A stretch of DNA of 64,000 nt, taken from contig VCAZ01000042.1 of the NCBI GenBank assembly GCA_005784505.1, positions 1,367,233 to 1,431,232 of the forward strand. The letters run 5' to 3'. Shown here in pieces: positions 1-10,031 of the stretch; positions within the stretch are counted from its first letter, which is position 1, and every line of letters begins with the position of its first letter. This DNA is from Bagarius yarrelli (lineage: Eukaryota; Chordata; Actinopteri; Siluriformes; Sisoridae). The notes under the pieces are model-generated. The model made no database searches, was not told where the DNA came from, and was given only the letters and a program-made list of their open reading frames with translations. A program made the translations under genes and the position numbers.

Positions 1-1483
1 GGAACTTATTAGAAAGAATAGAAAGAACTTAATAGAAAGAACTTATTATGCAAATCAGTTTTCAGAAAGAGAATAAAAAAAGTTGCAGTTTGGTTAAAAT
101 CCGCCTGCACGGATAAATAACCTTCCAAAAATTGAAACAATACAATTATTTTAATTAACAAGCTAAATATGTCTAACAGAAAAATTAACACCCCTCTTTT
201 TAACTGTGCTCTTATGACTCAGCAGGAACATTTGCCAAACAGTCATTTGCTAAGCACATCCTTTCTACACCTTATCCTTTTCTGCTTCTCGTTAACAAAA
301 TGACCAAAGTTAGAGCAGTGATTCCTGCCTCAAATCGGGAATTTCTTGGTGCTCCTCTATCTATTTTAGCATTTATAGAATTTTTAATACCAAGTGGAAA
401 CATTTAAGCTATGTGGGGGCACTTAGTATTTCTGCACTGTATTTCAATCACATCAATAAAACTTTAGCCCAACTTTTCACTACCAAATCTGCGGTGTAAA
501 AATGCAATAACTAAATGCAATCAAAAAAAAAATGTATTTACATTTCTAAGTATGGATCTACATCAATAGCCAAATCCAGATACTGATTAACTACATCAGG
601 AACTGTGAAAAATGTCTGTTGTAAGACTTTTCCCCTTCAGACGTACCGGACATCATAACATTAAAGCTACTTAAATATGCAGTATACAGCAGCAGCCCAT
701 TTGTTGTTGTTCAGCCGAGCTACTGTGTCACCATGTTTCACTGGCTGTGCTGCACACCCTGCTGGAAGTGTCCATAGATTAGCGGAACAAAAGGGAGCCA
801 AATGCATTAGAAAGTGCATTGTGTGAGGTGTTAGAGGGGACACGGTTCAGTTGCCGAGTCTTGGTCATGTGGGGAAATGTGTCAGTTATTTATCATGACA
901 AAAATATATAGTATTTTTTTTTTCAAACAGAACGTCTTTATATTTTAATTTGTAAAAATACCTTGTGCATTGGCAAAATATTTATTGACTAATTTTTAGT
1001 TTGGTTTGGTTTATAACAGTCCTAAATTTACATTTTATCCGGAGATACATGCTGCACAGACAAGCAAAGTTTAAAAAATGATACATTTATTATAAACAGC
1101 ATTAAAACAGGTACAATTAACTATAACAAAACACAATCCCCACATCTAGGAATACCTTAAACCTGTTCTGCAGCTGTTTAATTTTCTAAGATAAAACAAG
1201 ATTTTGCCCCACTAGTTTTGTCAGGCTTAACTTGCAAGCTTGGGGCACCTGGCAGTTACAGTGGGGGCCCCTTTAGGGGGAGAAAAGACTTCAAACAGTA
1301 GGAGGCATGAATTTCGCAACCAACAGGAGAATCCTTCTGCTAAACATTCAGGGGTTTTTTAAGGGCATTGAGGTCTAGCTGAAATTTTGTGAAAGAAAAG
1401 AAAGAAAGAAAGAAAAAAAAAATTACCCAAAAAAGGGAAAGAAAGAAAAGAGGAACGAAAGAAGGAAGGAAAAAATTACCCAA
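1..1483. other. Gene-free AT-rich intergenic stretch
   Basis: I see no splice-bounded coding sequence and no family resemblance here. The only structure is a purine-rich tract (about 1383-1480, GAAA/GAAG-rich) in which the short string AAAAAATTACCCAAA occurs twice, about 50 bp apart. This suggests a small local duplication next to the LTR-like element that follows. Confidence 0.6.
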
Positions 1484-1816
1484 AGTAAGTTTTGTCTTTG
1501 TCATGTGATCCTTGTTTCTTTTGTGTTCCTTTCACATGATCCCCCTGTCCCTGTGTCATGTTTTTTATTGGTTAGGTTGGCCGTGTGTTGCTTATCATTT
1601 TCAGGTGTCTCTGGTTAAGTTAATATGTTAGTTGTGTATTTTAGCCGCTTTGTATCCTTGTGTGTTTCTGATAGAGTTCATTTAAGTGTTCGTGTTAGTG
1701 TTCATGTTTAGTCAAATAAATGGAAGTCAAGTCAAGTTTGTTTCTTGTTTTGCCAAGTGTTATAAATAAACTGCACCTTGGGTTCTAAATAAGTTTCGCC
1801 TCAGTGGAGACCTGTT
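1484..1816 (+). repeat. Left LTR-like repeat (5'-truncated)
   Basis: It shares several blocks with 4335-4445 in the same order. It contains AATAAA-type signals (around 1715 and 1767) and ends GACCTGTTACA, the CA end expected of an LTR. The TGTAAGG start seen at 4177 is missing here. The right copy lacks the segment between CTTATC/TTATTG and CAAGTTTG, so the two copies have diverged by deletion. Confidence 0.4.
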
Positions 1817-2028
1817 ACAGAATCACACACCCTTAAAAATTAACCCAGCAGTTAGCTGTCTGTTCTGCCTTTGTCAAGGTAATTTTTCATTGAGGGGTAT
1901 GTTAAGGATTTTTGTGGACTATGTGATCTTTGTGGATTTTATGATGTTGCCCTGAAAGACATTTTTCTGGCAGATTCTCCTCAGCTTCTGATGCTGGGGG
2001 GAAAAATTTACTGGTCTTAGCAGAATAT

Positions 2029-2712
2029 TTGGACTATGCATTGCAGATAAGTGGTTCCTCGTTCACTGTGAGTTTAGCTGGCGAGGAACCACGCAACCTC
2101 AATGTATTAGCAACACCACAGCCAAGCTCTAAGATGACCGCCGCTCCACAGCCAAGCTCTAAGATGGCCACGGCTCCAGAGCCAAGCTCCAAGATGGCCA
2201 CGGCTCCAGAGCTAATCTCCAAGATGGCTGCCGCTCCAGAGCCAACCCCCAAGATGGCTGCCGCTCCAGAGCCAACCCCCAAGATGGCCCTGCCAGCTGC
2301 TCACACAGCCAAGCTCCAAGGTGGCAACCGCTTTACAGCCAAGCTCCAAAATGGCCGCCGCTTCACAACACCAAGCTCCAAGATGGCCACGGCTCCAGAG
2401 CTAAGCTCCAAGATGGCTGCCGCTCCAGAGCCAACCCCCAAGATGGCCCTGCTTCACAGCCAAGCTCCAAGGTGGCCACCGCTTTACAGCCAAGCTCCAA
2501 AATGGCCGCCGCTTCACAGCCAAGCTCCAAGATGGCCGCCGATCCACAGCCAAGGTCCAAGATGGCCGCTGCTCCATGGCCAAGCTCCAAGATCACCGCT
2601 GATCCAGAGCCTCCAGTTGGCAGCGAAATGCAGCCACCACGGATGCTGTTACAACACCTCAGAGCATTGTGGATGTAGCAGATGGGGTCGACTAAGGCAG
2701 CGGGAATTTTAG
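2029..2712 (+). CDS. Gag-like start followed by PEPSSKMA decapeptide repeats
   Basis: This 227-residue open frame starts MDYALQISGSSFTV, which resembles the tail of the capsid region of fish Gypsy-type Gag proteins (pattern 'DYAL.I.GSSFTV'). It then becomes a degenerate repeat with a 10-residue unit (core PEPSSKMATA) from about residue 30 to 150, followed by a lower-complexity tail rich in W and P. The 30-bp unit is CCAAGCTCCAAGATGGCC-like, and shorter frames are open on both strands through the same array, as expected of a 30-bp repeat without stops. It ends in TAG 28 bp before the next repeat-coding frame, so the two may once have been one ORF. The link to Gag is inference, and the present reading frame may not be translated. 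Confidence 0.35.
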   Translation: MDYALQISGSSFTVSLAGEEPRNLNVLATPQPSSKMTAAPQPSSKMATAPEPSSKMATAPELISKMAAAPEPTPKMAAAPEPTPKMALPAAHTAKLQGGNRFTAKLQNGRRFTTPSSKMATAPELSSKMAAAPEPTPKMALLHSQAPRWPPLYSQAPKWPPLHSQAPRWPPIHSQGPRWPLLHGQAPRSPLIQSLQLAAKCSHHGCCYNTSEHCGCSRWGRLRQREF

Positions 2713-2740
2713 GGGGCTCAGCCCTGAAATTGAGGAAACT

Positions 2741-3877
2741 ATGCCTTTATCTGCAGCCATATACTGTTCAGTCGGCGACCCCAAGCCTGCCAAAGCCCAA
2801 AAGTCTGTTCTAGAGCCAGCCCAAGATCACGATCCTGACGCTGAGCCTGCCACATCAGTGATGACTCGCGCTAAGCCTGCCACTCTAGAGATGGCTCATG
2901 CTGAGCCTGCCACATCAGAGATGGTTCATGCCAAGCCTGCCATGCCAGAGATGGTTTTCACCGAGTCAGCTACACCAGAGATGGCTGAAGATGAGCCAGC
3001 CACGCCAGAGATGGCTCACGTCAAGCCTGCCATGCCAGAGATGGCTCACGCCAAGCCTGCCACGCCACAGATGGCTCATGCCGAGCCTGCCACACCAGAG
3101 ATGGTTCATGCCAAGCCTGCCATGCCAGAGATGGCTCAAGACGAGCCAGCCTTTCCAAAGATGGCTCAAGCCGAGCCTGTCATGCCAAAGATGACTCACG
3201 CTGAGCCTGCCACATCAGTGATGACTCGCGCTAAGCCTGCCACTCTAGAGATGGCTCATGCTGAGCCTGCCACATCAGAGATGGTTCATGCCAAGCCTGC
3301 CATGCCAGAGATGGTTTTCACCGAGTCAGCTACACCAGAGATGGCTGAAGATGAGCCAGCCACGCCAGAGATGGCTCACGTCAAGCCTGCCATGCCAGAG
3401 ATGGCTCACGCCAAGCCTGCCACGCCACAGATGGCTCATGCCGAGCCTGCCACACCAGAGATGGTTCATGCCAAGCCTGCCATGCCAGAGATGGCTCAAG
3501 ACGAGCCAGCCTTTCCAAAGATGGCTCACGTCGAGTCTGCCATGCCAGAGATGGCTTACGCTAAGCCTGCCATGCCAGAGATGGCTCAAGCCGAGCCTGT
3601 CATGCCAGAGATGACTCATGATGAGCCATCTTCGGCAGTGACTGATTTTGTGATGCCTGCCATGCCAGTGATTGTTTTTGTTATGCCTGCCATGCCAGTG
3701 ATTGTTTTTGTTATGCATGCCATGCCAGTGATTGTTTTTGTTATGCCTGCTATACCAGTAAGTGTTTTTGTTATGCCTGCCATGCCAGTGACTTTTTTTG
3801 TTATGCCTGCCAAGCCAGAGACTGATTATGCCAGACTCGCCATGCCAAACATTAATCATGCCATGCCAGAGTACTGA
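2741..3877 (+). CDS. Repeat-only ORF, AKPAMPEMAH decapeptide array
   Basis: This 378-residue frame is made almost wholly of 10-residue units of the type AKPAMPEMAH or AEPATPEMVH, preceded by about 40 non-repeat residues. Alternate units swap acidic (DEPA, TESA) and basic (AKPA) positions. The end (from about 3640) changes to a hydrophobic unit, FVMPAMPVIV, repeated five or six times. No domain, signal peptide or catalytic motif is visible. The frame lies inside the LTR-like element and shares the 10-residue period with the ORF upstream. The absence of stops may reflect selection or simply recent amplification of a stop-free 30-bp unit. The function is unknown to me. Confidence 0.35.
   Translation: MPLSAAIYCSVGDPKPAKAQKSVLEPAQDHDPDAEPATSVMTRAKPATLEMAHAEPATSEMVHAKPAMPEMVFTESATPEMAEDEPATPEMAHVKPAMPEMAHAKPATPQMAHAEPATPEMVHAKPAMPEMAQDEPAFPKMAQAEPVMPKMTHAEPATSVMTRAKPATLEMAHAEPATSEMVHAKPAMPEMVFTESATPEMAEDEPATPEMAHVKPAMPEMAHAKPATPQMAHAEPATPEMVHAKPAMPEMAQDEPAFPKMAHVESAMPEMAYAKPAMPEMAQAEPVMPEMTHDEPSSAVTDFVMPAMPVIVFVMPAMPVIVFVMHAMPVIVFVMPAIPVSVFVMPAMPVTFFVMPAKPETDYARLAMPNINHAMPEY
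2838..3528 (+). repeat. Higher-order tandem duplication, 360-bp period
   Basis: By eye, bases 2838-3168 are identical to 3198-3528, an offset of 360 bp, or twelve 30-bp monomers. Neighbouring 30-bp monomers differ clearly from one another, so the 12-monomer block was duplicated as a unit, and recently enough that I see no differences in 331 bp. Confidence 0.85.
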
Positions 3878-4176
3878 CCACGTCAAACCCGCTACTTAAA
3901 CGTCCCCTAAATATTTTTTGGGGGGTGAGTGTAGTGACTCACTGGCAGATCCTGGACCAGGACTGATGAGAAGGGCATCCCCACAATGGCTCCATGATCA
4001 GCTTCATCCTTTAGGCCATCCTGGTTTTCACAGCCTCCCTGTGGACCAGGGTTTGGGGTTTTGGGGTCTTCATGAGCCTGGGCTGCCATCCCACTTCCTA
4101 GACCACCTTACCTCCACCACCCTCCTTAAGAGGTTGGAGTATAGACGTCGGAAGCCACACATTGAAAGGGGGGTTA

Positions 4177-4445
4177 TGTAAGGTTCTTGGTTCACATTTC
4201 ATGTTTATGCTTCTTGTTATGTTTATGTTGATGTTTTGTTCATGTTTCTTGTTTGTGGTTTTTTTTGTTTGTGCTTATATTTTGTTTATGTTTTGAGTTC
4301 TTGTTCTTTGTTCATGCCTTTGTTTACTTCCTGTTTTGTCATTGTCATGTGATCCTTGTTTCTCTTGTGTTCCTGTCATGTGATCCCCCTGATAACGTGT
4401 TGCTTATTGTTTTGTAGTGGTTTCTCGTTTTGCCAAGAGTTTTCT
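4177..4445 (+). repeat. Right LTR-like repeat (3'-truncated)
   Basis: It starts TGTAAGGTTCTTGG directly after a purine tract, then a T/G-rich stretch with repeated ATGTTT and TTGTT words, then the block shared with 1490-1770. The terminal part present in the left copy is missing. Confidence 0.4.
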
Positions 4446-4768
4446 TTTGTTGGTTTCATCTGGTCAAATTCATCTGGCCCGCATACCACATGGATTGATG
4501 GTGCTGACGAGTCTGGCGGACAGTGGTGACAGAAGTCAGCCACAACTGGACCGGAACTAGACCACATCTCACAAATGGCATGGGTGACATCTGGGCTACA
4601 TCTGGGCAGCATGATGTTTGACTTCTGGCTTTAGACACGGTCCAGATATAAAAATATATACATACTGGATATGGATATAAAATAAACATAGTGAAATATT
4701 TATAACTGTATATAAGTTATGGATGTGATTATGATAAGGATGTGATCCTGAATTATTCTTTATTGATC
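4446..4768. other. Unassigned stretch with CATCTGG words
   Basis: No gene is visible. The words ATCTGGTC, ATCTGGCC, ACATCTGGGC and GCCACAACTGG recur, resembling an interspersed repeat seen again around 8095-8230 (TGGGCC, CTGGCCCATATG, GAGCCAGATG). I cannot place it in a named family. Confidence 0.3.
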
Positions 4769-5587
4769 CTAAATCAACGTTTTAATAAACCAATCATACC
4801 CATCTGATGTCATCAGTGTGTGCCGACCAAACCCGCCTTAATTAATTTTTTAATCTTTACCTCCTTGTAAACCAAAATGTAATATTATAAATGTATTTAC
4901 TAAATAAAAAAACATTAAAAAAATATTTAAATGACATATGTAATACATTATATTCAGTAATAAACAATTATATACAACATGTATGTACAGTTTAGTTAAT
5001 GTGAAACATTTCCTCTTGCTATTAGGACCAAACATAGATATGTGTGTGCAGTAAAATGTATTTAGGTGTGTGTACAAGAATAAAAAGTAAATTCATAGAT
5101 TTTTTTTTTACGGTTATAAAAATATGGCTCGTTCTTGTCTATTTTCAAAAGGTTGTGATTTAAGTAAATAATCGTTAAACCCTGTTTTATAGTAAGAATT
5201 TTGCTCTATTGCAGTTCTGAAGGTTCACCATTTTAGAACATTTTACAGTCAATTGTTCATTAGTGATTGATTTTGATTCACTGTATAAATTTATTAATAT
5301 TTATTTTGGATTATTAGAATCAATACAGTCTATCATCATTTATTTTAATATATATTTTCTAATTTTATGTTGTGATTCAATGTTAATCCAGGAATCATTA
5401 TTGTCAGTAAATTGTTCCAGAATCAATGAATTATCAGTCTTAGATAATAAAATATTTTATTCAAAGTTTTTCAGTTTGTTTGTGGACAAAAAGGGAAAAA
5501 TGTAAGTTTGAGTTTGGTGGTTTGGTTGGCACACACTGATGACATTAGATGGTTATGATTAGTTGATTAAAATGTTGAGCCAGGATT
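4769..5587. mobile_element. Foldback (MITE-like) element, copy 1
   Basis: The left end (ATCATACCCATCTGATGTCATCAGTGTG region, about 4769-4843) is the reverse complement of the right end (ACACACTGATGACATTAGATGG region, about 5508-5587). The arms are about 75 bp and the interior is AT-rich and non-coding. A second copy lies in opposite orientation at 16541-17374 and a fragment at about 37490-37660. Size and lack of coding capacity fit a non-autonomous DNA transposon, superfamily undetermined. Confidence 0.65.
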
Positions 5588-6235
5588 AACAATGGATGTT
5601 AATCCAGAATAACATTCTACTCAGCAAAATCACGTCCACCCAATATAAATACAATTAATTATTCTCACTAAACTGACATTGTTAAACAGAGGAACAACAA
5701 CTTTTGGAAACGTTCCAAGAAATAAAAAAATTCACTTCTATAGTTTGATAACCAACTACTGTAATCAAAATTACAATTTAGGAATGAGGTGAAAGCAGTC
5801 CAATGCTAACAATTAGGGTTTTGTAATTATGTAACTGTATTAAAGTATTAAATATAAACTACATTTGCAGATATTTAGGTAATGTTAAGTTTTATTCTTC
5901 AAAAAAACACTGCAGAAGACAGTTATTCTGCTTTGAAATGCCTGTTCTATGTCAGAATGCCTGTTTTTGTTTTGGTCTGTGTTATTTTGCCCACTAACAG
6001 TTTATTTAATATTTCAATTGCCAACTGTAAATAGTACTTACTGCAAATTTTAATCTTTTAACTCTATTATTGAACTTTTCACTCTATAACTCACAAATCA
6101 CAGGCATTCTGAACTGTGGTGCAGAGTCAAGCCAAGTCAATTCAAGTCAGGTCAAGTCAAGTCAAGTCAAGAGTTTGTGTCAAAGTTTGTGCTTTACAGA
6201 ATAAAATAAGAAAATTGTAAAAACTCATTAATGTT
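5588..6235. other. Gene-free AT-rich stretch with short GTCAA repeat
   Basis: No coding sequence is seen. A short tandem repeat of AGTCA/GTCAA units lies at about 6121-6172. Similar AAGTCAAGTCAAG words occur in the left LTR-like repeat near 1725. Confidence 0.5.
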
Positions 6236-6460
6236 CTATTTCTGCTTATTCCCTAATTCTGGGTCACAGGGATCTGCTGGAGTCAATCCCAGTCGTCTCT
6301 GAAAGGGCAAAGCAGAAGGGGTACACCCTGGACAGGTCACCAGTTCATCACAGGGCCACACACTCACTCCTATGGGCAATTACGAATCACCAATCAGGGA
6401 CTGTGGGAAGAAACCAGAGTAAACCCATGCAAGCTTGGGGAGAACATGCAAATGTAAATT
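6236..6460 (-). mobile_element. SINE family A, partial
   Basis: It matches, in reverse orientation, the body of the element at 9739-10031 (words GGGTCACAGGGATCTGCTGG, CCTGGACAGGTCACCAGT, CACAGGGCCACACACTCA). The tRNA-like head is missing. Confidence 0.65.
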
Positions 6461-8396
6461 AAGAGTTCCCAACTAACCATAAAAATACAAGACACTATTT
6501 TTTGCAATGAAAAAAAAATATCATTACTCTATAAACAAAAATAAACCAAAAAAGAAGCACACACACATACCACTGAATAAGAGTTATAGAGTTCTAATAT
6601 TCTAGTAGTTGCTATTAGTTCTTAAATTGCAACCTGGGAAAATTACAAGAGCAGAAATTTGGTTTATGGATTAGCTGCTTGGGATAGATTTAGCACCCGA
6701 TTTCAACAAGAAAGGGGAATCATACTTGCTGAAGACAGGGTTTCCTTTTCTGGCAGACGGGGTTTCCTTTCTGCTATCCAGAAGAACAAGTCAAAGCAGG
6801 GCACTGCACAAACACAGCAGCCTGCATGACGACAAATAGCCAATGAAAAGTGTTGGCACTGCTTATTTATTTATATGTAATTCTACATGGCTGCTACCTG
6901 GTTGCGACCCAGTATTAACAGTATTAACGAGTAAGTATAAATTCGATATGTTCATAGACAAAAATAAATATAAATGTTTGAGATTCGGAATATTTAAATT
7001 GTCTATAGTGTTAAAGTAATACTGAAGACTTAAGAAACATTTTAAAATTCTATAATCTGCACAAAAGGACATTATCTATGACAGGATGATAGACAGGGCA
7101 GTCAAGGTGATGACAGAATGCATGTGGAAAGGGTTAACTATACATTAAAGAGGCAGTTACAACGACAAATTAATTTGTTATATATACATAATTTAAAAAT
7201 AAATATAAAATAAACTTTAATTTATTATTAATTTTGAGCAGCCCCTTAAATCTATACCATGTATAACACTACCACTAACATAGTGATGATTTAAGCAAAC
7301 ATGAAAAATTCAAGCTTTAGAACGACTCCAATTGGAAGTTAATTTCTAGCTAAACAAAAAGTTTTTCTAACAAAAAGAAATCAAATATAACATAAAAATA
7401 TCATAAAAATAGGGGGGGGGGATCGATTCATCGTTGCATCGCAATTCTTTCTCTAATGATTCCTGAATCGATTCTTGAAAGTCCACAATCGATTCTAAAT
7501 TCGAATTAGATTGCGACTGTGCGGGTCTGCGTGTGCTTATGCAAGACACAGAAAAATTGAAAGGGTCCCCGAGCGTTCGTCACAGGTTCGTCTGAACACT
7601 TAAATTTAATAAAATAAAGAACGAAAGCAGTTCAAAATGTACTGAACTGATTTAATAGATACGAACATGTATTTAAGGAAATTTGGGAAATAAACAAAAT
7701 GGCTCAATGAATCCGGCACACAAGTTTTAATCACACAATATTCTACAACTACCAAGTATAACAACAGTGCACCATCAATACCTCACACACACACACACAC
7801 ACTCCTTTCACAATATCAGGGCCAGCCTAGGATGCAAAATGACTTGCGGACGCCACAAGAGAGCTTGTTTTTTTTTTGTTTTTTTGTTGGAAGTGCACCC
7901 TCTTGTGATCGTCGTGCGCTCCCACACCCATATATTAAGCAAAATATTTTTGGTAGTTAACAATATGTTTTTACTGAAAGTGCATTTTTTTTGTTTATTT
8001 GCCCTTTGGCTGGTGTGAATAGAGGGGTGTAAATCTACAATCTCGTCTAGGGCACCTAAAAAAACATCTGTTTTTTTTTTAACTGGTTTTTCTCACATGG
8101 GCCAAATTTGGCAAACACACAACACACCAGAATTCAACCTGAAACCGTTTTTTTATTTATGGTTTAAATCTGGCCCATATGACCTCTGCCATTGCTATAA
8201 CTGAGCCAGATGTACCCGGAAGTGTATGTTAATTGAGTCTGCCCACATCAAATTACAGAATAAAATCATCCAGAAAATCACCCAAATTCCATCGATAAGA
8301 TTGGAAATTCTCAAGCCAAAGAACTGTCAAGCTTCTACTACTGGACCTAAGCAAGGCGCTTAATCTGCTTAATCCTTACATACATATATATATATA
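6461..8396. other. Gene-free stretch with hAT-like ATCGATTC words
   Basis: No gene is seen. About 7425-7510 has repeated ATCGATTC, GATTCCTGAATCGATTC and CAATCGATTC words, the pattern of a fish non-autonomous hAT-type element end. A run of ten Gs precedes it (about 7412-7421), a CA microsatellite lies at 7784-7802, and TA repeats at about 8383-8397. Confidence 0.4.
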
Positions 8397-9650
8397 TCAG
8401 CTGTGAAGATGCCATTATGACCACAAGAATGAAGTGACACAAAAGCAGACACTTTGGGCCGCATTTACACTGCAGGTCTTCATGCCCAATTCAGGTTTTA
8501 TGACTATATCCTATTTTTTACATTATGTTTTAAAACTGACCCATATCTAATATCTGCATTTACACTATACACTGCAAAACAACCCAAGGTAAACATACTG
8601 ATCATATGGCTAAACTTGTTATGTCTAGTAGAGACCCTTTCCATCAGTTAGAATAAATGTCTCGGTCTGCGCTGACAATAAAAAAACACACCTAGAAAAT
8701 AGCAGGCAACATACCATGTAGAACATTAAGCAGGGTTACATGTACTTTCAATCAAAATAGATTTAAGCAGAAAACTGTACAACGCCAATTGAATGTAGTA
8801 AAGAGGCTTTTTTTCTAGACTCCAAAGCGACCTCTGCAGGCTGTTCTGCATATCACTGAAACATACAGAAATACAATTTCTGATGGAATTATTACCTTTG
8901 TCATGCATTTCAGACAATTCACATGTCCCTTACGCCAGCCAGAAATCCATTCCTGGCCAAGACAAGCAAACCCTTATCACAATTTTTTTCTCACACACTT
9001 CTAACCAAATCTAATTTTTTTCCAGATGGAATATGACTAACGATCATGTAAGCAAGAAAAAAAATCACATGGATTTTGATATTTTCAGATTACTTTCAGG
9101 CCTCATTTGTATGTAAATAAAATAGATGGGAAATAAATCGGATCTGTGCATTAGCATCGGCGATTTAGGCAGACAGAACAGAATTTCACTGGTTAATGTG
9201 AGTTGAAAGTTATGAAATAAGTGACACCAACAGCAATATATAATAGTATATAATAACAATATATAACTTAGCACAGCTGTGTATTTTGATATTTATTTTT
9301 TAGGTTACTTAAAATCTGTTTTGTCTGCAAACACTTAAAAAAATTAAAAAATGAGTTGTTTTGCCAACCTTTAAATATGGTGCGAAAGCAAAATACTGAA
9401 TTATTATTTCATCCTGGTCCATTGCACCATTTTACTTTATTTTCTGGTCAGTAAGTTTACCTTGGGTTGTTTTGCAGTGTATAGTGTAAATGCAGATATT
9501 AGATATGGGTCAGTTTTAAAAAGATAATGTAAAAAAAATAGGATATAGTCACAAAACCTGAGTTGGGCATCAAGACCTGCCGTGTAAATGCGGCCCAAAG
9601 CGTGTCCCTTCATTCCTGTGGTCATAACGGCATCTTCGCAGCCTCAGTGT
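8397..9650. mobile_element. Long foldback element with ~210-bp inverted arms
   Basis: The left arm (about 8401-8606) includes GGCCGCATTTACACTGCAGG, ACTGACCCATATCTAATATC and CTGCAAAACAACCCAAGGTA. These reappear reverse-complemented in the right arm (about 9438-9648: CCTTGGGTTGTTTTGCAG, GATATGGGTCAGTTTTAA, GTGTAAATGCGGCCC). About 830 bp of non-coding sequence separates them. No transposase fragment is visible. A non-autonomous DNA transposon is the simplest reading. Confidence 0.7.
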
Positions 9651-9738
9651 TTTTAGTGATAAATATAAAAAGGAATAGAAAAAAACACAGAATATTTACA
9701 TAGGGCTATGTTATTAATTAACTAAAATAGTCTTTTTT

Positions 9739-10031
9739 TTCACGGTGGTTTAGTGGTTAGCACTGTTGCCTCACAGCAAGAAGGCCCGGGTTCGATTCCC
9801 AGGCAGGGGTCTTTTCATGTGGAGTTTGTATGTTCTCTCTGTAATTGCATGGGTTTTAATTGCCCATAGGAGTGAGGGTGAGTGTGTGTGTGGCCCTGTG
9901 ATGGACTGGAGACCTGTCCAGGGTGTAACCCTCTTACCTTTTGCCCTTTCAGAGATGGCTGGGATAGACTCCAGCAGATCCCAGTGACCCCGAATAAGTG
10001 AATGATCGGGTATAGAAGATGAATGAATGAC
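9739..10031 (+). mobile_element. tRNA-derived SINE, family A, near full length
   Basis: The head (about 9741-9800) has an A-box-like TGGTTTAGTGGTTAGCA and a B-box GGTTCGATTCC at tRNA spacing but no complete cloverleaf. The body carries the TGTGGCCCTGTGATGGACTGG and GTCCAGGGTGTAACCC blocks. The 3' end runs into GAATGAATGA repeats. Other copies lie at 6236, 11304, 35163, 52401 and 58127. Confidence 0.75.

Larger units (their letters stand above)
1484..4445 (+). mobile_element. Decayed LTR-retrotransposon-like element, non-autonomous
   Basis: Sequence at about 1490-1770 (TCATGTGATCCTTGTTTC, ATGATCCCCCTG, GTTTTGCCAAG) recurs in the same orientation at about 4335-4445, as two decayed long terminal repeats would. 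A purine tract (AAAGGGGGG, about 4165-4173) followed by TG at 4177 has the form of a polypurine tract plus 3' LTR start, and the left repeat ends in GTTACA near 1816. Between them lie only a Gag-like C-terminal fragment and long decapeptide repeats, with no protease, reverse transcriptase or integrase. I infer a non-autonomous Gypsy-like element whose left LTR has lost its start and whose right LTR has lost its end. An unrelated repeat unit flanked by chance homology is less likely. Confidence 0.5.

Noticed and set aside
3326..3886. Long minus-strand open frames through the decapeptide array (for example 186 residues)
   Set aside because: The 30-bp unit contains no stop in several frames, so open frames on both strands are automatic. 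The plus frame with the clean decapeptide period is the better candidate.
9741..9812. Possible tRNA gene
   Set aside because: A- and B-box-like words are present, but the stems do not pair as a cloverleaf and the sequence continues into the body of a dispersed SINE seen at several other places.
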